From assembly GCA_900315845.1 (NCBI GenBank), contig OOHK01000007.1, positions 1-64,000 of the forward strand: a stretch of DNA of 64,000 bases, read 5' to 3'. A model generated the notes under the pieces. The model worked only from the letters and a program-made list of their open reading frames with translations. It was not told the origin of the DNA and did not search any database. Positions 51,726-60,270 of the stretch are shown here, piece after piece. The position numbers were made by a program, and so were the translations under genes. The DNA is from Candidatus Avelusimicrobium luingense. GTDB lineage: Bacteria > Elusimicrobiota > Elusimicrobia > Elusimicrobiales > Elusimicrobiaceae. The stretch's first letter is position 1. Every line of letters starts with the position of its first letter.

Positions 51726-52576
51726 AAAAACTCGTTTTATTTGATTTGGACGGAACGCTCGTAGATGCAGGCGGCTGCGGACGGCGCGCCTTGGTGCGCG
51801 CGATAGAAGAACTCTATCACACGACGCCCAAATTTGAACATGCACTTATATCGGGCCGAACCGATTTAGACAACTTTTCTATCGTCTATGGTCTTATTAA
51901 AAAAGGCAAAAAGCCTTCGGCGGTAGAGATGAAAAAAATGAAAGCCAAATACTTGGAAATTTTACCGCAAGAAGTACGTGCCTCGGTAAAAGCAAAAAAA
52001 TACAAATTAATACCCGGTATTAAAAAGTTTTTGGAATTTTTATCTAAAGATAAAGATATTATTTTAGGTTTAGGTACAGGCAATTTGGAAGAAGGCGCCA
52101 AACTTAAATTAGAACCCAGCGGTTTATCGGCTTACTTTACCGTCGGCGGATATGGCGAGGACGGACACACCCGCGAAGAAATGTTACAAGCCGCCGTCAA
52201 ACGTGCCGAGAAAAAATACAAAACAAAAATTTTACCCGAAAATGTTTTTGTTATCGGAGATACGCACCGCGATATCGTGGCTGCCAAAAACTGCGGTTTT
52301 CATAATGCAGTATTGACTACCGGTTTTGGCGAAGCACAAAAAATTCAACGCGCCGCCGCCGAATTGGAAGCCAGAGATTTTACCAAAGATTTTGCTTTAT
52401 TTTGCGTATGGCTTTGCGTCAAAGCCGACCCCAAAGGGGTCAAACGCGGCAGTTATATCATGCCCGCTACTGCTATCGAACACGTTTTTTTTAGCCGTAC
52501 CGGCATTGACGAAGACCGCTTAAAAATGTTGCGTATTAAAAAATACGAAGATTTAGAATCTGGTACCATTATGTAA
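51722..52576 (+). CDS. HAD-superfamily hydrolase (phosphoglycolate phosphatase-like)
   Basis: A 284-residue cytoplasmic phosphatase. LVLFDLDGTLVDAGGCGRRA (about 4-23) carries the nucleophile and acid Asp, GLGTGNLEEGAKLKLE (about 117-132) motif II, and NVFVIGDTHRDIVAAKNCG (about 176-194) motif III/IV with Asp residues. The helical cap lies between. Residues from about 230 form an extra C-terminal segment not usual in the family. Its ATG overlaps the transporter stop (ATGA). Confidence 0.88.
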   Translation: MKKLVLFDLDGTLVDAGGCGRRALVRAIEELYHTTPKFEHALISGRTDLDNFSIVYGLIKKGKKPSAVEMKKMKAKYLEILPQEVRASVKAKKYKLIPGIKKFLEFLSKDKDIILGLGTGNLEEGAKLKLEPSGLSAYFTVGGYGEDGHTREEMLQAAVKRAEKKYKTKILPENVFVIGDTHRDIVAAKNCGFHNAVLTTGFGEAQKIQRAAAELEARDFTKDFALFCVWLCVKADPKGVKRGSYIMPATAIEHVFFSRTGIDEDRLKMLRIKKYEDLESGTIM

Positions 52577-52588
52577 AGGAGTTCATTT

Positions 52589-53158
52589 ATGGAATGGTTT
52601 ACTGCTGCTGAAAAATTTACTACTGCCCTAGCCTCATCTGACCCGACACCGGGTGGGGGGGCCGCTGCCGCGCATACGGGCGCTATGGGATGTGCGTTAG
52701 TTTTAATGGCTGCGGGAACGACTCTGAAAAGAAAGACTACTACGCCGCAGACTAAAGAACGGTTAGAAAAATCTATCCGCCGGCTAACAGCCCTAAAAAC
52801 ACAATTAAGTGCATACGTTCAAAAAGACGGCGAAGCATACAGCGCTTATATAACAGCCAAAAAATTACCTAAAGAAAATCCGACTCGCCACGACGCCATG
52901 CAACAAGCCCTTATTTTTGCGGCCAGCGTCCCGGCAGATACAGCCACCACGGCGCTTGAAGTGCTTAAAGAATTAGAAAATATCAAACCGGATATTGCGG
53001 ATATTATTATGTCGGATATCCTTTGCGCCAAACATCTTTTACAAGCCTGTTTGCGTTGTGCGGTAGAAAATATCCGCGCCAATTTAGTATTTATAGAAAA
53101 TGAAGACCGAAAAAATGCAGTTGAAAAACAAATTGCCCTTTTTCTAAAATCGTGTTAG
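52589..53158 (+). CDS. cyclodeaminase/cyclohydrolase family protein (FTCD_C)
   Basis: A 189-residue all-helical protein matching the C-terminal domain of formiminotransferase-cyclodeaminase, also found as the stand-alone methenyl-tetrahydrofolate cyclohydrolase FchA. SDPTPGGGAAAAHTGAMGCALVLMAA (about 17-42) is the family's folate-binding signature. It probably acts on formimino- or methenyl-tetrahydrofolate in one-carbon metabolism. AAGGAG precedes the ATG, 12 bp after the HAD gene. Confidence 0.87.
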   Translation: MEWFTAAEKFTTALASSDPTPGGGAAAAHTGAMGCALVLMAAGTTLKRKTTTPQTKERLEKSIRRLTALKTQLSAYVQKDGEAYSAYITAKKLPKENPTRHDAMQQALIFAASVPADTATTALEVLKELENIKPDIADIIMSDILCAKHLLQACLRCAVENIRANLVFIENEDRKNAVEKQIALFLKSC

Positions 53159-53167
53159 TGAGGTTTT

Positions 53168-54730
53168 ATGACAGAAAAATCTACGCTTCGTAGCGGTATG
53201 CTCAGCACTATTTATAAAATGCTCCCGGCTATTGACGACGATTACGCCGCCCGGCTTGTTTATACCTTAGAAGATAAAAAAACCTTACCCCAATTAGAAC
53301 AGGATATCGCCAATATATCTGCCCAACTCGGCTCCGATTCACCCAGTGCAGATACGCTGGTTGCCCAAATGTTATTAGACGAAATTACCTTACCGGCAGC
53401 CTTGCGGCAACTTCGTATTTATAATAACGCTCTGTCTATTGGTGAATTGTGCGATTCGTTGGAAGTATCTTCACAAGATACTCAATTATTAGTGGAAGTA
53501 TATGCGTCTTTCTCCTCACGCAAATACTTTGATGAGGCTTTTGCCAATGCTTTAAAAACATTACCGCAAGGCAAAAAATTAACGGATGTGGAAAAAGCCC
53601 AACACGCCGTAGATACGTTACTTCAAGAAGGACGGCAATGGTTGGAACAGCAAAATCCCGTCGTAAAAAAAAATAAACAAGAAATTTTTACTCTGGCCGA
53701 TAAATACCATTTACCATTAAAAATAACCGCCCAACTCCAAGAACGCTACACGCATCCGGGCAGTATAGCGTTTGAACCGGAATTTATGCGCTTGGTGGGG
53801 GAAATTACCAAACAAAATCCGGATGAAAACTTGGCCACCTCTTTGGCGGCGCATGTCATGTTAGGCAACCTTACCCTAAAAGACGCCAGCGAAACAGCCT
53901 TAGTTTCTAAACTGGTGGACGGGCAAATTTTAGAAGAAGATCTACTTATTATCGCTTGCAGATACCTGAAAGTAAAAACTCCTGCCGACATTGTAGCCAC
54001 GTTCAAAGCCGTTTTATCCAAGTTGCCCCATGTGGCAGATCCGGCTGAAAATTTAGGACTTGCCGTACGGGTATTGTTGGATGGAACAGCCGCCAGTTTT
54101 GATTATGCTTGCCGTAAAGCAGCCTTGCGCCAAGAACGCGAATTACTGCGCCGCAATTTAACCCAAAACGAATTATATGCCGGGTATGAACAAGATTTAT
54201 CTGTACACTTTGGCGGCAAAAAAACATTTACACAATTAGAAAAAGAAACGGAAGAAATTCTTCAAAATTTACCGTTTTGCGTAGAAAAGACCGAAAACAA
54301 AGAGTTGGCTTGCAAAGTATTATTAGGAACACTCAGCCAAGAAGAAGCCGCTAAACAAGCCCAATACTTGCGTGATTTGAAAGCGAAATCACTTACGCAG
54401 GGGCTCGCTCCGGAAGTAATGAAAAGTTATTTGGGGACAAAATCAGCCGAAGAAATTTTGGAATTTTTTGATACTTCGCTTGCCCCGTACACTTTTTGGA
54501 AATCAGATAGAGAAAAACATGAATTTGTATTACGGGTATTACTTGGCGAATTAAACGGACATTATAACCGCCAAATTTCCCAATTTGTATTGGAAATGTT
54601 GGAAAACGGCTCGTCGTTAGAACTAATGACGGATATGCTTTCCAATATCCAAACGCGCAAAACCAGTAAAGAAGATTTAGACAATTTGCTAAGCCTTTAT
54701 AAACAGGCGCGGGCCAATTCTAAAGCATAA
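53168..54730 (+). CDS. alpha-helical repeat protein of unknown function
   Basis: A 520-residue soluble protein without signal peptide or known domain. I see five or six degenerate repeats of about 85-90 residues, each ending in a pattern like ExxLAxxVLLGxLxxxxA: DTLVAQMLLDEITLPAALRQ (about 57-76), ENLATSLAAHVMLGNLTLKDA (about 219-239), ENLGLAVRVLLDGTAASFDYA (about 294-314), KELACKVLLGTLSQEEAA (about 379-396), HEFVLRVLLGELNGHYN (about 454-470). Each is preceded by a segment with a Tyr/Leu-rich helix and an acidic FxxxLxxLP stretch. This suggests an extended helical scaffold. It may be cotranscribed with the cyclodeaminase gene 9 bp upstream. Confidence 0.7.
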   Translation: MTEKSTLRSGMLSTIYKMLPAIDDDYAARLVYTLEDKKTLPQLEQDIANISAQLGSDSPSADTLVAQMLLDEITLPAALRQLRIYNNALSIGELCDSLEVSSQDTQLLVEVYASFSSRKYFDEAFANALKTLPQGKKLTDVEKAQHAVDTLLQEGRQWLEQQNPVVKKNKQEIFTLADKYHLPLKITAQLQERYTHPGSIAFEPEFMRLVGEITKQNPDENLATSLAAHVMLGNLTLKDASETALVSKLVDGQILEEDLLIIACRYLKVKTPADIVATFKAVLSKLPHVADPAENLGLAVRVLLDGTAASFDYACRKAALRQERELLRRNLTQNELYAGYEQDLSVHFGGKKTFTQLEKETEEILQNLPFCVEKTENKELACKVLLGTLSQEEAAKQAQYLRDLKAKSLTQGLAPEVMKSYLGTKSAEEILEFFDTSLAPYTFWKSDREKHEFVLRVLLGELNGHYNRQISQFVLEMLENGSSLELMTDMLSNIQTRKTSKEDLDNLLSLYKQARANSKA

Positions 54731-54812
54731 AGTAAAAAATTACTGTTAAAATGCGCCATAATCTGCTATACTGTTATCATATTGTTTTATATTTATTTAA
54801 GGGTGATAAATC

Positions 54813-57593
54813 ATGAAATATTGGGTCTATATAAACAACAAAGTAACCGGGCCGTTCACAGCCGGTAAACTGGTAACGCTTAATGGCTTTACCCCTGATA
54901 CATTAATTTGTTCTGAAGATGCCGCCAATAGCGGTAATCAAGAATGGGTTAAAGCATCTACTGTATTTGAATTTGAGCAACCCGCTCCTGTTCAAACACC
55001 AACTACTACGCCGGCAGAACAAGTAGCAACAGCCGCAGCAACTGCCGCAGCCGTTGCACCCGCCGCTTCAAATGATGCCATAGTATCCGCTTTGATGGAA
55101 AAATTAGATATGCTTACTAACCAACTTACGGGTATGCAATCTAAAATAGACCGCGTGCAAGGCAAATTAGACGGCATGCAAGAAAAAATGGACGGTATGC
55201 AAAACAAAATAGATGAGTCCATTGCTACCCAACAACAAAATGCCGAACGCACCGAAGTTTTGACCCAACAAATAGACCACATGGCCCATACGATCCACCC
55301 CGAATCGAAAGAATCTGCGCCGGAAGATACAGATCTGCTAGCAGATACTCCGACGGAAAACTTTATCACCCCACAAGATACGCCGGCTGAAAACGCGGCA
55401 GAAGCACCGGCCGAAACCCAAGAAAATACTCCCGCTGAAACTCCGACCGAAACTCCCGCAGAGGCACCGGCCGAAACTCCCGTAGGGACTCCGGCAAGTG
55501 ATTTAGACAAACCCGCTACGGAAGAAGATAGTTTATTAGATAAAGCGGGAGATGCGCTTGTATTAAATGCGGCGTTGGAAACTTTACGCATGCCCACGCC
55601 GGATAATCAAGATGATAAAGAAAATACATTCCAAGATTTATTAACTCCGGCGCAAGCCAAAACGTTAGCGCAAGAAGCGCAAGCTAATCAAGCCCAAGCC
55701 AAACAAGAACAAGAAAAAGAACAAGAACAAAAAGAGGAGTTGATTAACGAATTAACTACTCCGCCGCAATCGACGGACGTAGTAGATCAACTTATCCAAG
55801 AAAAAGAAGAAGATGAAGCCAAAAAATCAATGACCATGCGTATTCTTTCCGCCGGGGCTGCTGTCTTTGGTTTAGGAAAGAAAAAAAGTGAACCCAAACC
55901 GGAAGAGCAAAAAGAAGAACCGGCCGCAGAGGAAAAACAACCCGAACCGGAACAACCCGCCCAAGAAGGGCAGACTGAACCGGAAGTTGTTGAACAAGAA
56001 CCTACCGCGGAAGAAAAACAACCGGAAGGGATTTCTCTTAGCGAACAAAACAATCAAGAAAACCCGGCCGACATTGAATTGGTAACGCCTTCTTCCGACG
56101 GGCAAACCACTGATTCGGCGGAAGAATTGCCGGAAAAACAAGATTTAAACTTAGAAGATATGGGGGAAGATCAACCATCGTTGACCATCTCGCCCGATAC
56201 TCCCAAATTACAACAAGTCGAAGAAATTACAGCGCAACCGCAAGCCTTGCAAGCCGCTGATGTGGCGGACGTTTCTCAAGAAGAATCACAAACCAAAATT
56301 GGTGAACGCTTACAAGCCTCGCCGGACAATCAATCGGTTTTACCGTCGTTGGATAGCAACGATGCCGTAGGGGAAACTTTTGCTCAAGAACAAAAAGACT
56401 TAAGCCCGCAAGAATTAGTTCCCAATGCAAAAGAAGAAAAACCGGAGGATTTAATCTCCGAAGCAGATTTGCAAATTGCATTTGCCGATCAAAAAACGCA
56501 TGAAGAAGAATCGGTAGAAAAACTGTTTGGATTAGCCAGTGCCGGCGGAGCCGTAGCAGCCACCCAAGGCAAAGAAGAACACATAGAGCAATTAGACAAT
56601 GCCCTTCCGTCATTAGATGATATTAACAATACTTCTTCTACGCCTGAGAAACAACCCGCCTCACAAGAAAGCGATCCGAACGGTATATCGGAAGTAGAAT
56701 TAAAAGCCGGATCTACCTATTTGATTTCCGACTTTGTACCGCCGGCCTTGTCCGAAAATAAAGATGGCAATACAACCACCAATCTTTCCAACCAAAACAA
56801 TAAAGACAAGGACGACATTGAATTACAAGAAATGGTACCGGGCGCTCAAACAGCCACAACGACTGATGCCCCGAAAGATGCCGTTTCCGATGTAACCGTT
56901 TCGCAAATCGTGTTAGAAAACACCATCAAGGCCAAACGCGGGGCCGCTTTAGATATTAAAACGGTACCGCTCGTACCGGAACCGGCCCAATCCGACCGCT
57001 TACAAATTGAAGGCATGGATGATATTAACACCCAACACGATATCAAGAGCGCCGAAGCAGAACCTGCCGGCAAAATGGTAAAAATGATTGGCGGTTCTCT
57101 CTTTGCGTTATTGTTGGCGGCGATTATTTACGGTATGCTCGCGTTTATGAACTTGATTCCGCAACAGTTTAACGTGTTTGCCAAAAAACAAGCCGCCGAA
57201 GTAGCCCAACAACAAGATGCGCAAATTAACGAAATGCTTGGCACAGATGAACAATTGCCGACACCCGTAAACGCCGAAGAACAGACACCGGTTACGGAGC
57301 AACAAAACCCGCAAGATGCCGTTTTAACAGAAGTAAAGAATTATGTGCTTCCTAACGGAAAGACCTTGCAAGCGTTTATTGAAGCCAAACACCCGGCTGC
57401 CGTGAATTTGATTACGTGGGATATTTCTACGGCCGTTGACCCGGATAATTATTCTGTCTTAGTCAAAGTACCGCCGGAGAATCCACAGAGTTTCAAAATC
57501 TCTTACCGCTTCAATTACAATGCGGTAACTAAAGCATTAGATCCGACTATTTCTGATGCTAAGAACCTGTTAGATTCAGCCGCAGCTCAATAA
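54813..57593 (+). CDS. large acidic GYF_2-domain membrane protein
   Basis: A 926-residue protein. Residues 1-55 (KYWVYINNKVTGPFTAGKLV ... EWVKASTVFEFE) match the GYF_2 (DUF4339) domain, thought to bind proline-rich peptides. A coiled coil follows at about 90-150 with near-heptad MQSKIDRVQGKLDGMQEKMD repeats. About 170-750 is low-complexity, strongly acidic and Glu/Gln/Pro/Thr-rich. One transmembrane helix lies at about 757-778 (GGSLFALLLAAIIYGMLAFM), and the C-terminal 140 residues form a small beta-rich domain, probably periplasmic. So the long acidic part should be cytoplasmic. Function unknown. Confidence 0.78.
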   Translation: MKYWVYINNKVTGPFTAGKLVTLNGFTPDTLICSEDAANSGNQEWVKASTVFEFEQPAPVQTPTTTPAEQVATAAATAAAVAPAASNDAIVSALMEKLDMLTNQLTGMQSKIDRVQGKLDGMQEKMDGMQNKIDESIATQQQNAERTEVLTQQIDHMAHTIHPESKESAPEDTDLLADTPTENFITPQDTPAENAAEAPAETQENTPAETPTETPAEAPAETPVGTPASDLDKPATEEDSLLDKAGDALVLNAALETLRMPTPDNQDDKENTFQDLLTPAQAKTLAQEAQANQAQAKQEQEKEQEQKEELINELTTPPQSTDVVDQLIQEKEEDEAKKSMTMRILSAGAAVFGLGKKKSEPKPEEQKEEPAAEEKQPEPEQPAQEGQTEPEVVEQEPTAEEKQPEGISLSEQNNQENPADIELVTPSSDGQTTDSAEELPEKQDLNLEDMGEDQPSLTISPDTPKLQQVEEITAQPQALQAADVADVSQEESQTKIGERLQASPDNQSVLPSLDSNDAVGETFAQEQKDLSPQELVPNAKEEKPEDLISEADLQIAFADQKTHEEESVEKLFGLASAGGAVAATQGKEEHIEQLDNALPSLDDINNTSSTPEKQPASQESDPNGISEVELKAGSTYLISDFVPPALSENKDGNTTTNLSNQNNKDKDDIELQEMVPGAQTATTTDAPKDAVSDVTVSQIVLENTIKAKRGAALDIKTVPLVPEPAQSDRLQIEGMDDINTQHDIKSAEAEPAGKMVKMIGGSLFALLLAAIIYGMLAFMNLIPQQFNVFAKKQAAEVAQQQDAQINEMLGTDEQLPTPVNAEEQTPVTEQQNPQDAVLTEVKNYVLPNGKTLQAFIEAKHPAAVNLITWDISTAVDPDNYSVLVKVPPENPQSFKISYRFNYNAVTKALDPTISDAKNLLDSAAAQ

Positions 57594-57608
57594 ACAACAT
57601 AGATTACC

Positions 57609-57641
57609 AAAAAACCCCCGGTAGAAATACCGGGGTTTTTT
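57609..57641 (+). terminator. intrinsic terminator
   Basis: AACCCCCGGTA-gaaa-TACCGGGGTT with six T. The same GGTAGAAATACC core is used by the terminator at 58383. Confidence 0.88.
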
Positions 57642-57645
57642 ATAA

Positions 57646-57705
57646 GGCCTATACTTCTTTTAGGCCTTTTGGCCCTTGTTATCCCATGTGCTGATTTCAT
57701 AGAAT
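57646..57705 (+). promoter_or_regulatory. secretome-type promoter: palindrome, half-site and -10 box
   Basis: The perfect palindrome GGCCTTTTGGCC (57663-57674) lies 25 bp upstream of TAGAAT (57700-57705), with TTGTTA (57676-57681) as a weak -35. Only a half-site GGCC (57646-57649) remains 25 bp upstream. Confidence 0.68.
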
Positions 57706-57730
57706 TGGAACAATAAAGGAGCATTATTGT

Positions 57731-58339
57731 ATGAAACGATTTATAACAGTTTGTGCGTGTTTATTTGTTCTTTGCACCCCTGTGGTGGCGCAAGATAGTT
57801 ACTATACTAAAATAAAAAGGCATATTGCAGAAAAAATAGTTCTTGCCCAAGAGCAAAAGAAAATAGAAGCCCAGCAAAAACAGGATGCGAAATTAGACAA
57901 TTGGACGAAAGCGCTGGGGGGAGATGTAGCACTTGCCAAAAGATTCTATGCACAACTGGGCGAAATACGACACGGTTTAGACGTATTTTATTTGCCCCAA
58001 GGTGTGCGCAATCTTGTTGAAGATGATAAAAATAAAGAAGCATATTATACAGAGCAACCGGTCGTTCTTGTTGTCAGTTGGCATGCTGTGTATGCGGCTT
58101 ATGGCCATCGGAATTGCACCCACCAAGTAACGATCTACAATTTAAATGCCCAACCACTCTATACTACCCGTTGGTGTCACAAGGTATTTTTTAGAGATCC
58201 TACGCAAAATATAACGTATTGGTATGACAGATTTCAAAGTGGCATCAGTTCTAACGCGGGCTATTTTAAAAGAAACCATCCCTACATCATTGACACCTAC
58301 GGAAATGGTTCCCTATATTCGAAAGGTCGCTACTACTAA
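57731..58339 (+). CDS. secreted protein of unknown function
   Basis: A 202-residue protein with signal peptide KRFITVCACLFVLCTPVVAQ. Residues about 25-75 are a charged helix rich in Lys/Gln. The C-terminal part is rich in Tyr, Trp and His (SWHAVYAAYGHRNCTHQVTIYNL, YTTRWCHKVFF, YWYDRFQSG) with a possible Cys pair (NCT, WCH). I do not recognise a family. AAAGGAG precedes the ATG. It has its own palindrome-type promoter and terminator. Confidence 0.75.
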   Translation: MKRFITVCACLFVLCTPVVAQDSYYTKIKRHIAEKIVLAQEQKKIEAQQKQDAKLDNWTKALGGDVALAKRFYAQLGEIRHGLDVFYLPQGVRNLVEDDKNKEAYYTEQPVVLVVSWHAVYAAYGHRNCTHQVTIYNLNAQPLYTTRWCHKVFFRDPTQNITYWYDRFQSGISSNAGYFKRNHPYIIDTYGNGSLYSKGRYY

Positions 58340-58382
58340 CAGATCCCCCAACACAAACCGCACTTTGAAAATTGTTTCAGCC

Positions 58383-58420
58383 AAAAACACCCCTGGTAGA
58401 AATACCGGGGGTGTTTTTTT
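58383..58420 (+). terminator. intrinsic terminator
   Basis: ACACCCCtGGTA-gaaa-TACCGGGGGTGT with seven T. The A tract on the left may let it serve the convergent pepT gene too. Confidence 0.85.
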
Positions 58421-58438
58421 CTTATTACTTCTCAAGAG

Positions 58439-59674
58439 TTATTTCACGGCGTTTTTAGCAATCGTTTCTAAAATATGAAACGCTTTTTCCGCCCAATTCA
58501 TACTCAGCCATTCGTACGGCCCGTGGGGGTTTTCGTATCCGGCAAAGATGTTCGGCGTAGGAAGCCCGCACAAGGACAAGCGCGCTCCGTCCGTACCGCC
58601 GCGCGCTTGCGTCAAGCGGTAAGCGATATTATTTTCTTTGAGTGCCCCTTCCAACAATTCCATAGCCTTAGGCTGCGCGCGCAATACATCACGCATATTG
58701 CGGTATTGTTCTTTGAACGAAATTTCAATTTTCGCCGCCGGATATTGTTTGCGTTTTGTCTCCACAAGGGCGGTTAAATCTTTCTTAAATTGCTCAAATT
58801 TAGTTAAATCGTGTTCACGCACAATTCCTTGAATTTCGGCCTGATCCAATCCGCCGGTAATATCTTTGAACAAAATAAATCCGTCTTCGCCGTCGGTAGT
58901 TTCAGGCAATTTATCCGTCGGCCACGAGGAAATAATATCCGCCGCAATACGCACCGGATTAGCCATAAACCCTTTGGCAGAGCCGGGGTGGCACGATTTG
59001 CCTATAATATGAATAGTAACGGAATCGGCATTAAAGTTACCGCAATCAATATCGCCCAAGAGAGCGCCGTCCACCGTATAAGCGAAATCCGCATTAAAGC
59101 GTTTGACGTCAAAATAGTTAATACCGGTTCCGGTTTCTTCGTCAATAGTGAACGCGGCTTTTAACGGGCCGTGTTTAATTTCCGGGTGTTCTTGGAAATA
59201 TTCGGCCAGTGTCATAATAATAGCAATACCGATTTTATCGTCGGCTGCTAAAATAGAATTGCCGTCAGCGGTAACGATAGCATCCCCGACGCACAATTTC
59301 AAATTCGGCGCAGTTTGGGGGGAGAGAAACATCTTTTTCTCGGCGTTAATCGTCAGCGTACCGCCGTCGTAATTTTCATGCAAAATGGGGTGAATATCTT
59401 TTCCGTTAAAATCGCTAACGGTATCCAAGTGAGCAAACAAACCAATAACAGGAACTTTTTTATCCGTATTAGCCGGAAGCAGTCCGGTTACAAAACCATA
59501 TTCGTCCACTTCCACTTCGGTAAATCCTACTTTGGGCATTTCCGCCGCCAACGAGTGTGCAAAAGGAATTTGGGAAGGCGTCGTCGGTACAGACGTGCTT
59601 TCCGGGTCACTCGTCGTATCTACGGCGATGTAACGAATAAAACGATTATAGATTTTTTGTTGTAATAAATTCAT
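58439..59674 (-). CDS. pepT: peptidase T (tripeptide aminopeptidase)
   Basis: A 411-residue cytoplasmic zinc aminopeptidase of family M20 that removes the N-terminal residue from tripeptides. Length and motifs match PepT: RYIAVDTTSDPES (about 14-26), GLFAHLDTVSDFNGKDI (about 77-93; zinc His and Asp), ILAADDKIGIAIIMTLAEYF (about 138-157; bridging Asp), FTIDEETGTGINYFDVKRFN (about 172-191; catalytic Glu and zinc Glu), and RGGTDGARLSLCGLPTPNIFAGYENPHGPYEW (about 357-388; C-terminal His). It stands alone on the minus strand. Confidence 0.96.
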   Translation of the reverse strand: MNLLQQKIYNRFIRYIAVDTTSDPESTSVPTTPSQIPFAHSLAAEMPKVGFTEVEVDEYGFVTGLLPANTDKKVPVIGLFAHLDTVSDFNGKDIHPILHENYDGGTLTINAEKKMFLSPQTAPNLKLCVGDAIVTADGNSILAADDKIGIAIIMTLAEYFQEHPEIKHGPLKAAFTIDEETGTGINYFDVKRFNADFAYTVDGALLGDIDCGNFNADSVTIHIIGKSCHPGSAKGFMANPVRIAADIISSWPTDKLPETTDGEDGFILFKDITGGLDQAEIQGIVREHDLTKFEQFKKDLTALVETKRKQYPAAKIEISFKEQYRNMRDVLRAQPKAMELLEGALKENNIAYRLTQARGGTDGARLSLCGLPTPNIFAGYENPHGPYEWLSMNWAEKAFHILETIAKNAVK

Positions 59675-59740
59675 ATTTTCTCCAATTCTAACTCTTTTTA
59701 TTATACAATTATTTAAGCAGTTATTTCTTCGGAGGGTATT

Positions 59741-60205
59741 ATGAAAAAAATTTTACTACTATTAGTAAGTGTTTGTTTATTAGGGGCCTGTGCCAGTACG
59801 CAAGAAGCGCAAAATCTGGCCAATTGCAAATTTGCCTTGCGTAATGTGGAATTAACCGATTACAATTTAACGTCACTCGGTTTTACAGTAGTTATTGCGA
59901 TTACCAACTTGAATAAAAAACAAGCGGCTTCCATCAAACGCTTTACGGGGAAACTCACCGTCAATGATGAACCCATGGCCGATGTAACGCTTAAAGATAT
60001 TCGCATTGAGCCTAACGCTACGCAAAATGCCAAAGCCAAAATGGTAATTCCCATGTCGGTATTTAGTAACAAAGTATTGGGGTTAATCAGCATGAACAGT
60101 GCCACGCTTGATTATCATTTAACGGGTACGATGTATTTTGAAGGACCGCTTGGGGTAGAAATTCCCGTTCCGGTGGACATCGGACGTGTAGGAAACGGAA
60201 AATAA
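59741..60205 (+). CDS. LEA14/WHy-like lipoprotein
   Basis: A 154-residue lipoprotein: signal peptide KKILLLLVSVCLLGACAST with lipobox LLGAC. The body has an LEA type 2 (WHy) pattern, beta-rich with LRNVELTDYNLTSLGFTVVIAITNLNKKQAASIKRFTGKLTVND (about 35-78) and TLDYHLTGTMYFEGPLGVEIPVPVDIG near the end. Such proteins are often linked to desiccation or envelope stress but the bacterial role is unclear. GGAGGG precedes the ATG, and TATACAAT lies upstream near 59702. Confidence 0.85.
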   Translation: MKKILLLLVSVCLLGACASTQEAQNLANCKFALRNVELTDYNLTSLGFTVVIAITNLNKKQAASIKRFTGKLTVNDEPMADVTLKDIRIEPNATQNAKAKMVIPMSVFSNKVLGLISMNSATLDYHLTGTMYFEGPLGVEIPVPVDIGRVGNGK

Positions 60206-60220
60206 ATTCAGTATTTAAAG

Positions 60221-60260
60221 AAAAAACCGGGCTAAGGAAATTTCCTTGGCCCGGTTTTTT
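60221..60260. terminator. bidirectional terminator
   Basis: A long stem AAAAAACCGGGC(t)AAGGAAA / TTTCCTT(gg)CCCGGTTTTTT between convergent genes. Confidence 0.88.
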
Positions 60261-60270
60261 ACGCGTATTT

